Assembly: GCA_963833745.1 (NCBI GenBank) | Contig: CAWHZD010000007.1 | Location: 310,001 to 374,000 of the forward strand | Reading direction: 5' to 3' | DNA: 64,000 bases | From: AP-15 sp963833745 | GTDB lineage: Bacteria; Pseudomonadota; Alphaproteobacteria; ATCC43930; CGMCC-115725 | Shown here: piece after piece, positions 26,826 through 34,963 of the stretch | Position numbering within the stretch: position 1 is the stretch's first letter | How the letters are laid out: each line of letters opens with the position of its first letter | Notes under the pieces: generated by a model | What the model was told of the DNA's origin: nothing | The model's input: only the letters and a program-made list of their open reading frames with translations | Database searches by the model: none | Program-made: the position numbers and the translations under genes

Positions 26826-26876
26826 TGTCTTCCGGCGCTGCTTGGGCAGTTTAGGGCGATCTTCGCCGCCTGATCG

Positions 26877-27644
26877 TCAGAAGTGGATTTCGTATTCGGC
26901 CTGCCAGCGCCAGGTTGTCAGCGGCGCCCAAGGTCTGATGCCAAACAGGATCCCGCCGTTCCATTTGAGGGTGCCGGGACCGATATTGCTGACGGTGCCG
27001 AAGAGCTGCGGGCCGATGCGATTGTCCTGTGGCCAGCCCGAATTGAACCCGTCAAAGCTGCTCGGCTGGCCGTAAGCCTGGAACCCCGGCTCGATCGGCG
27101 TGCCGAGCGCGATGCGGGTCTCCCAAGCGTAGAGAAAACCTGGTCTTCCCGAGGCGAATTCGCCACCGACGTCCTTTTGTATGAACAAATTGACGGTGTT
27201 GATGGTGTGAAAAATCTCCTTGCGAAAAATCGGACCAAACGTGACTTCGTTCGAGGTGTCGGCAAGCGTGCTTTTGCCGAACTCGAAGAAGAAGCCGCTG
27301 TCCATCCAGCGTTCGCCGCGCTCGGTGAATTGAAGAACATTTTCCCACGTTACCTGACTGAAATGGATCGATTCGCCGGGGCCGGCATCGCGCTCCTGCT
27401 CCAATTCCAGTTCGGTGCGCCAGAAGCCGTTGACCCCGTATTCCAACTCCTGGGTCGAACTCAACTCGCCGCTGTGGTCGCGCTGAGGATCGTAGCCAAT
27501 ATCGCCAAGCGGCTCGATTGCGATTTCGCCGGTCTCCGCATCGGGCATCTGAACCTTGAAATCTGCCGCTGCCGGCCGCGCAATAACCATGCTGACAGCC
27601 ACACTGACAAGCAGAGAGACAGCGCTAATGCTACGCATTCGCAA
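26877..27644 (-). CDS. Outer-membrane beta-barrel-like protein of the cupredoxin-FTR1 operon
   Basis: A 255-residue exported protein. A signal peptide (SAVSLLVSVAVSMVIARPAA, cleavage about 27) is followed by alternating amphipathic strands such as GFWRTELELEQERDAG, WENVLQFTERGERWMDSGFF and TWRWQAEYEIHF. The C-terminal residue is Phe, the usual BAM recognition end. I assign no named family. It is the third gene of a leftward operon after a cupredoxin and an FTR1 permease (51-bp gap), so it most likely provides outer-membrane passage or binding for the same metal; this is inference from context. Confidence 0.7.
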   Translation of the reverse strand: MRMRSISAVSLLVSVAVSMVIARPAAADFKVQMPDAETGEIAIEPLGDIGYDPQRDHSGELSSTQELEYGVNGFWRTELELEQERDAGPGESIHFSQVTWENVLQFTERGERWMDSGFFFEFGKSTLADTSNEVTFGPIFRKEIFHTINTVNLFIQKDVGGEFASGRPGFLYAWETRIALGTPIEPGFQAYGQPSSFDGFNSGWPQDNRIGPQLFGTVSNIGPGTLKWNGGILFGIRPWAPLTTWRWQAEYEIHF

Positions 27645-27695
27645 GTCGTCCTCGGAAATCCCGCTTGGTTCGGCAGGGCGGCGATCAGCCGCCTT

Positions 27696-28535
27696 TCAGA
27701 GAGTGGCGGCCGGCCGGGCCTGAACCGGCGCAGGCTGGCGCGCCAGCAGCCGCATCAATCCGCCGATGATCAGAATGGTGGCGAGGTAAAAGATGACTTG
27801 GATGCCGGCCGGCTGCGCCGAATAGCCGATTAGCACGTGCAGCAAGGTGCCGACCATGCTGCGCTCGCCGACGATCGCGGAGGTGTCCCACAAATCGTTG
27901 CCGAGCGAGGGCAGCAGATTGGCCTGCATCAGGAAGGCCGCACCCTGCGACGCCATGCCTGCCGCCAGCAACAGAATGAGCCAGCTGGTGACCGCGAACA
28001 GTCGATTCAGCGGGATCGTGAGCAATCCGAAATAAATCAACGAACCGACCGCGACCCCACCGACGAACCCGAGGACGCCGCCCGCGACCATACCGAGCGC
28101 GCCGGACCCCGAGGCGACCGCGATGCCGTACAGAAACAGCACGATCTCGGAGCCTTCGCGCAGCACCGCGATGCCGACGACGACACCCAGCGCATAGAGC
28201 GGCCGGCTGCCACCGACCACCGCCTTGCCGAGGTTCGCCGCGGCCGAGGCGAGCTCGCGCCCGTGCCGGTTCATCCAGATGTTGTGCCAGCCGAGCATTG
28301 CCACCGCGGTAAACAGGATCGCGGCATTGAACAATTCCTGGCCGATGCCGTTGACCGCGTCCGCGATCACCCCGGCGCAGGCGGCGACAATCGAGGCACC
28401 GATGACCCCGGCGACAACCCCGCCAGTGACCCAGACGCCGCGCCGCGGCACGCCGCGGCTTGCCGCCAGCACAATGCCGACGACGAGTGCAGCTTCGAGA
28501 ATCTCGCGAAAAACGATGATTGCCGTGGCCAGCAT
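27696..28535 (-). CDS. FTR1-family iron permease
   Basis: A 279-residue seven-helix inner-membrane permease of the FTR1/EfeU (oxidase-linked iron transporter) family. Both iron-binding R-E-x-x-E motifs are present: REILEA at 10-15 in the first helix and REGSE at 126-130 in the fourth. Helix pairs such as LFNAAILFTAVAMLGWHNIW and PLYALGVVVGIAVLREG are clear. Such permeases carry ferric or ferrous iron supplied by a periplasmic cupredoxin or P19-type protein. It lies 11 bp after the cupredoxin gene and 51 bp before the outer-membrane protein gene. Confidence 0.93.
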   Translation of the reverse strand: MLATAIIVFREILEAALVVGIVLAASRGVPRRGVWVTGGVVAGVIGASIVAACAGVIADAVNGIGQELFNAAILFTAVAMLGWHNIWMNRHGRELASAAANLGKAVVGGSRPLYALGVVVGIAVLREGSEIVLFLYGIAVASGSGALGMVAGGVLGFVGGVAVGSLIYFGLLTIPLNRLFAVTSWLILLLAAGMASQGAAFLMQANLLPSLGNDLWDTSAIVGERSMVGTLLHVLIGYSAQPAGIQVIFYLATILIIGGLMRLLARQPAPVQARPAATL

Positions 28536-28546
28536 CGCGAAACTCG

Positions 28547-28873
28547 CTATTTAACGATCAGATGGCCGCGGGTCTGCGGATGAAAATCGTCAAAGAACTC
28601 ATAGCTGCCCGGGTCGAGCGGTCCGACGAAGACGATGATCTCCTGCCCCGGGCCGACAACCTTCTCGCGATGGAATTGGTTGCTCTCGAATTCAGACGGC
28701 GTCTTGTTGTCGTTACGGACCACTAGCTTGACCTTGACGCCCGCTGGAATCCGAACCTCGCTCGGCGAAAACTGGTTGTTTTTCATCAAGATCGGGAAAC
28801 TTGGATCATCGGCCAGCACCGGGGCCGCGAATGCAGCGACCAGCAACGCAACGATCGGGACGACGTGACGCAT
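28547..28873 (-). CDS. Periplasmic cupredoxin-domain protein (iron-uptake associated)
   Basis: A 108-residue exported cupredoxin-like protein. The leader VVPIVALLVAAFAAPVLA is followed by a single Greek-key domain with FSPSEVRIPAGVKVKLVVRN, then EFESNQFHREKVVGPGQEII, GPLDPGSYEFFDDFHP and GHLIVK. The EFES/HREK segment is typical of cupredoxins paired with FTR1 permeases. There is no type-1 copper Cys, but several His and acidic residues could bind metal. The ATG at 28873 is used; a GTG at 28882 adds three residues. It is the first gene of the operon and has two matching palindromes upstream. Confidence 0.85.
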   Translation of the reverse strand: MRHVVPIVALLVAAFAAPVLADDPSFPILMKNNQFSPSEVRIPAGVKVKLVVRNDNKTPSEFESNQFHREKVVGPGQEIIVFVGPLDPGSYEFFDDFHPQTRGHLIVK

Positions 28874-28890
28874 GGACAGCACCAGCCACT

Positions 28891-28946
28891 TTGCGAATGC
28901 GAACGGCTCGCAATATTGCCGATGCAGGGTTGCGAGGCAATCGCAA
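28891..28946 (-). promoter_or_regulatory. Two matching inverted repeats upstream of the iron operon
   Basis: TGCGA-N5-TCGCA at 28898-28912 and TTGCGA-N5-TCGCAA at 28930-28946 share arms and spacer length; their centres are 33 bp apart, about three helical turns. An extra TTGCGA half-site lies at 28891-28896. They sit 18-73 bp before the cupredoxin start and directly after the uracil-DNA glycosylase stop. A Fur-superfamily or other dimeric metal regulator is the likely reader; which one is not shown. Confidence 0.6.
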
Positions 28947-28948
28947 TC

Positions 28949-29671
28949 TTATGGCGGTTTCGCGAGAGAGCCATGCGCCGGCTGCATTCCTCCGCGCCGC
29001 TGGAGATCGAGCCGCTCGAGGAGTGCTGCAAATACCTCTTCGAACATGGCAACGGTGAGTTTTCCGGTGTTGGTGTTGAGGCGCGAGCAGTGATAGCTGT
29101 CGGCGAGCAGCCGCCCGTCTGGCAACGCATGGACGGCCCCGTGCGCGAAGCGAAACAGCGGGCGGCGCAGGCCGAGAGCGGCGAGCACGGCATCGTGTGC
29201 GATCGACCCCAGCGCCAGAAACGCGCGCAGGCCAGGCAACGTGGCGATCTCGTTCGACAGAAAGTGCCGACAGGCGGCGATCTCGCGCGGCTCGGGCTTG
29301 TTCTGCGGCGGCACGCAGCGCACCGCGTTGGTGATGCGCGCCCGGGTGAGCGCCAAGCCGTCATCCGGCCGAGCGTCGTAATGCCCCGCGGCGAGCCCGA
29401 ATTTTTGCAAGGTCGTATAGAGTAGGCTGCCGGCGTGGTCGCCGGTAAACGGGCGCCCGGTGCGGTTGGCGCCGCGTAAACCTGGCGCCAGACCGACGAT
29501 CAGCAATTCGGCTCCCTCTTCGCCAAAAGGAGGCACCGGCGCGTTGAACCATTCCGGATGGACCGCCCGCTGCGTGTCGCGGAAGGCTGCCAGCCGCGGG
29601 CACAGCGGGCAGTCGGGTGTCGGCAGCGCCGCGCCGGGCCTCGACGCCGACGACATCAGCAGGGCGCTCAC
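28949..29671 (-). CDS. udgB: Uracil-DNA glycosylase, family 5 (UDGb)
   Basis: A 240-residue base-excision repair enzyme removing uracil and other deaminated bases. The active-site motif is GLAPGLRGANRTGRPFTGDH, the family 5 version that lacks the catalytic Asp/Asn of other UDGs. The second motif is HCSRLNTNTG, with Cys where Pro is usual. Four cysteines, Cys21 and Cys24 in CPLCPRL and two more in NAVRCVPPQNKP and AACRHF, fit the [4Fe-4S] cluster of families 4 and 5. The start overlaps the NYN nuclease stop (ATGA), so the two are coupled. Confidence 0.88.
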   Translation of the reverse strand: MSALLMSSASRPGAALPTPDCPLCPRLAAFRDTQRAVHPEWFNAPVPPFGEEGAELLIVGLAPGLRGANRTGRPFTGDHAGSLLYTTLQKFGLAAGHYDARPDDGLALTRARITNAVRCVPPQNKPEPREIAACRHFLSNEIATLPGLRAFLALGSIAHDAVLAALGLRRPLFRFAHGAVHALPDGRLLADSYHCSRLNTNTGKLTVAMFEEVFAALLERLDLQRRGGMQPAHGSLAKPP

Positions 29672-30246
29672 GCCTCGTCGACGGGTTCGGCGCGGGCCCG
29701 CACCTCCTCACGCGGGTGATGGTTGCGCGAGATGTTCGGCGCCAGATCCTGCAATTCGATGAAATTATCGGCTTGGCGGCGCAGATCGTCCGACACCATC
29801 GGCGGCGAGGAGCGCATCGTCGACACGACCGATACCCGCACGCCGCGGCGCTGCACCGCCTCGACCAGCCGGCGGAAGTCGCCGTCACCCGAGAACAGGA
29901 TCGCGTGGTCGATAAACTGAGCCATCTCGAGCATATCGATCGCCAGCTCGATATCCATGTTGCCCTTGATCCGGCGCCGTCCCATCGCGTCGGTGAATTC
30001 TTTGGTGGGCTTTGTCACCATCGAGTAACCGTTGTAATCGAGCCAATCGACGAGCGGCCGAATCGGCGAGTATTCCTGGTCCTCTACCAGAGCTGTATAA
30101 TAAAACGCGCGGATCAACCTCCCTTTGGTGCTAAACAGGTCAAGCAGCCGCTTGTAATCGATGTCGAAAGCAAGACCCCTTGCGGCGGAATAGAGGTTGG
30201 CCCCGTCTATGAATATGGCGATACGCTCTTCTGGATAGAAAATCAT
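29668..30246 (-). CDS. NYN-domain (LabA/DUF88-like) nuclease
   Basis: A 192-residue PIN-like NYN protein. The acidic active-site residues lie in RIAIFIDGANLYSAARGL, the central KGNMDIELAIDMLEMAQ and HAILFSGDGDFRRLVEAVQR, the usual three-site pattern for a metal-dependent RNase. The C-terminal ~30 residues are charged and less ordered. Members are thought to process or degrade RNA, but the target is unknown. The ATG at 30246 is preceded by GGAG; the frame could begin three codons earlier at a TTG. Same strand as and overlapping with the glycosylase gene. Confidence 0.85.
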   Translation of the reverse strand: MIFYPEERIAIFIDGANLYSAARGLAFDIDYKRLLDLFSTKGRLIRAFYYTALVEDQEYSPIRPLVDWLDYNGYSMVTKPTKEFTDAMGRRRIKGNMDIELAIDMLEMAQFIDHAILFSGDGDFRRLVEAVQRRGVRVSVVSTMRSSPPMVSDDLRRQADNFIELQDLAPNISRNHHPREEVRARAEPVDEA

Positions 30247-30672
30247 TGGGGACAATGCTCCAAATAGGGGTAGTTAACAAAAGTGTCGTACAGGGCGCAG
30301 TCCGGGTCAAGTCCGACCTACCCGCCGGCGCCAGGGCCTCCTGCCCGATTTACCAGCCCGGTCGTCTTGTGCCGCGATCCCGACAGTCGCGGGCAAGCCA
30401 CCATCTTCCTGGTTTCTTGCAGCAAAGCGTCACCATGGTCGAGCACCGAAGCGGCAAATTTCTGTGCTTGTGCTATTTATACTGTTGATCACGACTTATA
30501 TTTTAACGGACATGAGATCGACAGACTGGAATTTAACACAGAGGTTTTTACGCGCTATACTTTGTAGACTTCGGATGTGAGCGGCGCGCGCCCGTCCACA
30601 GCAGAGCCGCAACGGCCGGTTTATCCAGCGGGCCGCCCAGTGGGGTCGCAACTCATGCAGCGAGCGCTTTGG
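30247..30672. other. Intergenic region with an AT-rich island
   Basis: About 425 bp without a convincing gene. The part from about 30465 to 30570 is much more AT-rich than the rest of the window (GTGCTATTTATACTGTTGAT and TTATATTTTAACGG are examples). It could hold the NYN gene promoter, an uncharacterised small RNA, or a remnant of acquired DNA; no folded RNA family was recognised. Confidence 0.4.
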
Positions 30673-31821
30673 TCACTCGGCGATGCTCAGGGCAGCGTCC
30701 AGATCACCAATCAGATCCTGCGGGTCTTCGATGCCGACGGACAGGCGTAGGAGGTCGGGCGGGGCAGGGCTGTCGGCGCCTTCGATCGAGGCGCGGTGCT
30801 CGATCAGGCTCTCGACGCCGCCGAGCGAAGTCGCACGCTGCCAGATCTCGACCTTGGCGGCGGTGGCGATCGCGGCCTCAGGGCCGCGCTTGACGCGGAT
30901 GCTGAGCATGCCACCAAAGCCCCCCGTCATTTGGCGTGCCGCAACCGTGTGTCCGGGATGGCTCGGCAGTCCGGGGTACAAAACTTCGGCTATCCGCGGG
31001 TGCGCCGACAACGTCTCAGCGATCTGCTGCGCCGAATGGCAGGCGCGCTCGACCCGCGCAAACAGCGTGCGCATGCCGCGCAACAGCAGATAAGCCTCAA
31101 AGCTGCCGAGGATCGCGCCGCCGCCACTGCGCGCGGCGCGAACCCGCTCCCAAAACGCGTCCTTCCTTGCCGTCGTCAGGCTGCCGGCGATCACATCGCT
31201 GTGCCCGTTCAGGTATTTTGTCGCCGAATGCATGACGAGGTCGGCGCCGAGCGCCAACGGCCGGGTCAAAACCGGGGTCGCCGCGGTGCCGTCGACGGCG
31301 AGCAGCGCACCCGCGGCATGGGCGATTTCTGCGGCGCCGGCGATGTCGGTTATCGACCACAAGGGATTGGCCGGGGTTTCGATCCACACCAGCCGCGTGC
31401 GGCCCGGCTGGATCGCGGCCCGCAGCGCATCGAGCGAGGTCGCGTCGGCAAAGGCGGTTTCGATGCCCCATCCGTCTGCGAAATTGCGAAGCCAGCTGCG
31501 CAAGCCCCAATACATGACCCGGGGTGCCACGACATGGGCGCCGCGCGGCAGGCTCTGGAACACCGCCGCGGCGGCTGCCATCCCCGATGAGAACAACAAG
31601 CTGTCGGCGCCGCCTTCGAGTGCGGTCAACAAGGCTTGCGGCTGGTCGAAGGTCGGGTTGTCGGCGCGTCCATAGCCGCGGCCGCGGCGGTACTGGTTGT
31701 CGGGATCGCGCTGAAAGGTGGTCGCGACGTGCACCGGCAGCACCACGGCGCCGGTCGCGGCGTCGGTCCAACCGAGCGCCTGCGCCGCGATCGTCGCCGG
31801 GTGAAGCGGTTTGCCCTTCAC
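30673..31821 (-). CDS. Cys/Met-metabolism PLP enzyme (cystathionine gamma-synthase / beta-lyase type)
   Basis: A 382-residue fold-type I PLP enzyme. Key segments are VHVATTFQRDPDNQYRRGRG, with the phosphate-binding YGR motif (GYGRADNPT), LEGGADSLLFSSGMAAAAAV, IETPANPLWSITDI, VDGTAATPVLTRPLALGADL and the PLP lysine in MHSATKYLNGHSD. SLGGVESLIEHRASI near the end is the family's conserved Ser-Leu-Gly stretch. It could form cystathionine, cleave it, or act as a gamma-lyase; sequence alone does not choose. Upstream are tandem repeats and the divergent patatin gene. Confidence 0.88.
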   Translation of the reverse strand: MKGKPLHPATIAAQALGWTDAATGAVVLPVHVATTFQRDPDNQYRRGRGYGRADNPTFDQPQALLTALEGGADSLLFSSGMAAAAAVFQSLPRGAHVVAPRVMYWGLRSWLRNFADGWGIETAFADATSLDALRAAIQPGRTRLVWIETPANPLWSITDIAGAAEIAHAAGALLAVDGTAATPVLTRPLALGADLVMHSATKYLNGHSDVIAGSLTTARKDAFWERVRAARSGGGAILGSFEAYLLLRGMRTLFARVERACHSAQQIAETLSAHPRIAEVLYPGLPSHPGHTVAARQMTGGFGGMLSIRVKRGPEAAIATAAKVEIWQRATSLGGVESLIEHRASIEGADSPAPPDLLRLSVGIEDPQDLIGDLDAALSIAE

Positions 31822-31842
31822 TCTAATTCCCGGCCTTCGTTG

Positions 31843-31896
31843 CTAGACGCATCCGCCGGGCTAGACGCATCCGCCGGGCTAGACGCATCCGCCGGG
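31843..31896. repeat. Three identical 18-bp tandem repeats
   Basis: CTAGACGCATCCGCCGGG occurs three times head to tail without a mismatch (31843, 31861, 31879). The array lies just upstream of the Cys/Met-metabolism gene start. Confidence 0.9.
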
Positions 31897-32021
31897 GCGG
31901 CGACCTGACGCAGCCGCGGCGGCGCTCGACGCCGCTCGTTGTCTCAAATCTTTCACGGTTTTGTGTTGGCATAGGTTATGCGGGAGGCGCCTAGCATCGG
32001 TGATCGCGGCACCTTAGCACA

Positions 32022-32070
32022 GACCGCGCGCCCGAGCACTGACCGCGCGCCCGAGCACTGACCGCGCGCC
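32022..32070. repeat. Tandem 19-bp repeat, about 2.6 copies
   Basis: GACCGCGCGCCCGAGCACT at 32022-32040 is repeated exactly at 32041-32059 and partly from 32060. It lies 27 bp before the patatin start, so copy number could affect its promoter or leader. Confidence 0.8.
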
Positions 32071-32096
32071 GGGCGAGCATCGAGGGTCGTTCCGCC

Positions 32097-33270
32097 ATGT
32101 CGAACAGCCGACCAGCGAACCGAAAAACTCATGTCACCACCGAGCGCCCGCCCTTTGAGCGCATCGTGCTGTTGCTGCAAGGCGGCGGCGCGCTCGGAGC
32201 CTACCAGGGCGGCGTCTACCAGGCGTTGGCCGAGGCGAAACTTGATCCCGACTGGGTTGCCGGTATTTCAATCGGCGCCATCAACTCCGCCCTGATCGCC
32301 GGCAACCCGCCGGAACAGCGGGTCGAGCAAGCTTCGCGCGTTTTGGGAAACCGTCAGCGCCCCACCGACGGGGGCGCCCTACTTCCCGTCGCTCGACGTC
32401 AGGAACGAAGCCACCCATCGTCTCGTCAACCAGGCGCTCGCCTTCGCCACTCTCGTCGGCGGCGCCCCGGGCTTTTTTACGCCGCGTGTGCCGCCGCCCT
32501 ACCTGCGCCCGCCCGGGTCGCCGGGGGCGTTGAGCTATTATGACGTGGGCCCCCTCAAGACCACCCTCGAACGCCTCACCGATTTCGATCGGATCAACAG
32601 CGGCGACATGCGGTTCAGCGTCGGCGCGGTCAACGTCCGCAGCGGCAACTTTGTCTATTTCGACAACACGACGCATCAAATCGCTGCGGAGCATGTGATG
32701 GCCAGCGGTTCGCTGCCGCCTGGCTTCCCGTCGACGATGATCGACGGCGAGCACTACTGGGACGGCGGCCTCGTTTCCAATACGCCGCTGCAATGGGTGT
32801 TGGACAGCAGGCCCCGAGTGGACACCCTCGCCTTCCAAATCGACCTGTGGAATGCGCGGGGCGAGCTGCCGCGCGACTTGATCGAAGCCGATCTGCGCCA
32901 GAAGGAGATCCGGTACTCCAGCCGCACCCGCGCCGCCACCAATCAGTTCAAAAAGCAGCAATTGCTGCGCCGCGCCGTGGCCAAGTTGCTGCCGCTCATA
33001 CCGCAAGAACTGCAGCAGACCGTCGAAGCCGAGCTTCTCGCCGCGGAGGCCGACGAGAAAGTCTACAATCTGATCCAGCTGATCTACCACGCTCAAAACT
33101 ACGAGGGCGCCTCTAAGGATTATGAATTTTCTCGGCGGACGATGAACGAGCACTGGGCTTCCGGCTATAACGACACGGTCCGCACCCTGCGTCATCCTGA
33201 GGTGCTGGAGCGCCCGCACGACATGGACGGCGTCTTCACCTTCGACCTCGCGGTCGACGGGCGCGATTAG
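32097..33270 (+). CDS. Patatin-like phospholipase with DUF3734 domain; frame broken by one extra base
   Basis: An alpha/beta patatin hydrolase with Ser-Asp dyad. The first frame holds LLLQGGGALGAYQGGVYQAL (oxyanion loop) and the nucleophile elbow AGISIGAINSALIAG. The second frame gives KLRAFWETVSAP, then GAPYFPSLDVRNEATHRLVN, the Asp motif YWDGGLVSNTPL, and the C-terminal DUF3734 part ending YEFSRRTMNEHW and DGVFTFDLAVDGRD. The join is at GGTCGAGCAAGCTT (about 32321-32334); dropping the C at 32328 gives RVEKLRAF and a 390-codon frame. Total length is 3n+1. It precedes acetoacetate decarboxylase by 26 bp and may supply fatty or hydroxy acids from lipid or polyester stores. Confidence 0.88.
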
Positions 33271-33296
33271 CCATTGGCATAGAGGAGATCCGAGCG

Positions 33297-34055
33297 ATGA
33301 AGCTCGCCGACGTGCGCGACAAGGCCTTTGCCATGCCGCTGAGCGACCCTGCCTATCCAAAGGGGCCTTACAAATTCTACAACCGCGAGTTCGTCGTCGT
33401 CACCTATCGCAGCGACATCGACGCACTGCGCGAGGTGGTGCCGGAGCCGCTCGAAGTCGCCGGCGACACGGTCGCCTATGAATTCATCCGGATGCCGGAT
33501 TCGACCGGCTTTGGCGACTACACCGAAACCGGCCAGGTGATCCCGGTGCGGTTCACCGCCAAGGACGGCACCGTGCAGCAAGGCGGCTACGTCCACGCGA
33601 TGTATCTCGACGACAACGCGCCGATCGCCGGCGGGCGCGAGATCTGGGGGTTTCCGAAAAAGCTCGCCAGCCCAAAGGTCTCGCATGAGAGCGAGACCGT
33701 GGTCTGCACGTTGCACTATGGCTCGGTGCTGTGCGTCTGCGCGACCATGGGCTACAAGCACCGCGAGATCGACCCGGCACCGCTGCTGCGGGCGCTGGCG
33801 CGGCCGAGCTTTATGATCAAGATCATCCCGCATGTCGACTGCACGCCGCGGATCTGCGAGCTGGTGCGTTATTACCTCGAGGACGTGTCGGTCAAGGGTG
33901 CCTGGTCGGGGCCGGCCGCGATCCAGTTGTTCGAGCATGCGATGTGCGACGTGGCGCGGCTGCCGGTGCGCGAAGTGGTCGGCGCCAGCCATTACGTCAC
34001 CGATCTGACGCTCGGCCTCGGCGAGGTTGTCTTCGACTATCTGAAGGACGGCTGA
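33297..34055 (+). CDS. adc: Acetoacetate decarboxylase
   Basis: A 252-residue decarboxylase of acetoacetate to acetone and CO2. The Schiff-base site GGREIWGFPKKLASPKV has Lys121 and its pKa-lowering neighbour Lys122, as in clostridial Adc (GFPKKLAYP). Other conserved parts are REVVPEPLEV, YTETGQVIPVRF and GYVHAMYLDDNAPI. It lies between a patatin and 3-hydroxybutyrate dehydrogenase genes with gaps of 26 and 23 bp, so all three should be one operon handling four-carbon ketone bodies. The physiological reaction could differ, since the family includes related decarboxylases. Confidence 0.92.
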   Translation: MKLADVRDKAFAMPLSDPAYPKGPYKFYNREFVVVTYRSDIDALREVVPEPLEVAGDTVAYEFIRMPDSTGFGDYTETGQVIPVRFTAKDGTVQQGGYVHAMYLDDNAPIAGGREIWGFPKKLASPKVSHESETVVCTLHYGSVLCVCATMGYKHREIDPAPLLRALARPSFMIKIIPHVDCTPRICELVRYYLEDVSVKGAWSGPAAIQLFEHAMCDVARLPVREVVGASHYVTDLTLGLGEVVFDYLKDG

Positions 34056-34078
34056 AACACTCTGAAAGGAACCGCGGA

Positions 34079-34861
34079 ATGTCCCGTTTCGATGGAAAGG
34101 TCGGCATCATCACCGGTGCTGCCAGCGGCATCGGCAAGGAAATCGCCCTGCGTTTTGCCGGCGCGGGCGGCATCCCGGTGATCGCCGATCTCAATCTCGA
34201 CCTTGCCGACGCAACCGCGCGCGAGATCAAAGGGAACGGCGCGGACGCCTTTGCGGTCGCGATGAACGTCGCCGACGAGGCCGCCGTCGAGAAGGGCGTC
34301 GCCGACACGGTCGCGAAATACGGCCGGGTCGACGTGCTGGTCAGCAACGCCGGCATCCAGATCGTCAAGCCCATCGTCGAGTTTCCGTTCGCCGACTGGA
34401 AGCGCTTGCTCGCGATCCACCTCGACGGCGCGTTTTTGACGACAAAGGCGTGCCTGCGCCACATGTACCAGGCGAAATCGGGCAGCATCGTCTACATGGG
34501 CTCGGTGCATTCGAAAGAGGCGTCGGTGCTGAAAGCGCCCTATGTCACGGCCAAGCACGGGCTTGTCGGGCTGTGCAAGGTCGTGGCCAAGGAAGGTGCC
34601 GAGCACAACGTCCGGGCGAATGTCGTCTGCCCCGGCTTTGTCCGCACGCCGCTTGTCGACAAGCAGATCCCAGAACAGGCCAAGGAGCTCGGCATCAGCG
34701 AGGACGAGGTCATCAAGCACGTCATGCTGAAGGACACGGTCGACGGCGAGTTCACCACCACCGAGGATGTCGCCGAAGCGGTGCTGTTTCTCGCCGGGTT
34801 CAAGACCAACGCGCTGACCGGCCAGTCGCTTGTCGTCAGCCACGGCTGGTTTATGCAATGA
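34079..34861 (+). CDS. bdhA: D-3-hydroxybutyrate dehydrogenase
   Basis: A 260-residue SDR oxidising 3-hydroxybutyrate to acetoacetate with NAD. The cofactor motif TGAASGIG is at 12-19, NAGIQ at 90-94, and catalytic Ser142, Tyr155 and Lys159 are in YMGSVHSKEAS and APYVTAKHG. The loop VRTPLVDKQIPEQAKELGIS and the C-terminal SLVVSHGWFMQ are typical of BdhA. Together with adc it forms a route from 3-hydroxybutyrate to acetone. A GAAAGGAACC site precedes the ATG. Confidence 0.92.
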   Translation: MSRFDGKVGIITGAASGIGKEIALRFAGAGGIPVIADLNLDLADATAREIKGNGADAFAVAMNVADEAAVEKGVADTVAKYGRVDVLVSNAGIQIVKPIVEFPFADWKRLLAIHLDGAFLTTKACLRHMYQAKSGSIVYMGSVHSKEASVLKAPYVTAKHGLVGLCKVVAKEGAEHNVRANVVCPGFVRTPLVDKQIPEQAKELGISEDEVIKHVMLKDTVDGEFTTTEDVAEAVLFLAGFKTNALTGQSLVVSHGWFMQ

Positions 34862-34963
34862 GCTGCTTTGGTTGCCGGCGGCGGCGCCCGCCGCATCCCG
34901 GCGAAAGGGGTTTGGCCGGAGCCTCGCCGGACGTATAGCTAGAGCCTTCCTCGGAGGATGGCG

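Noticed and set aside
5327..32334. Breaks caused by cloning sites, since two breaks lie in GAATTC and one next to AAGCTT
   Set aside because: The dapA and lipoprotein breaks have no such site, and no vector sequence is present. The GANTC reading fits more of the data.
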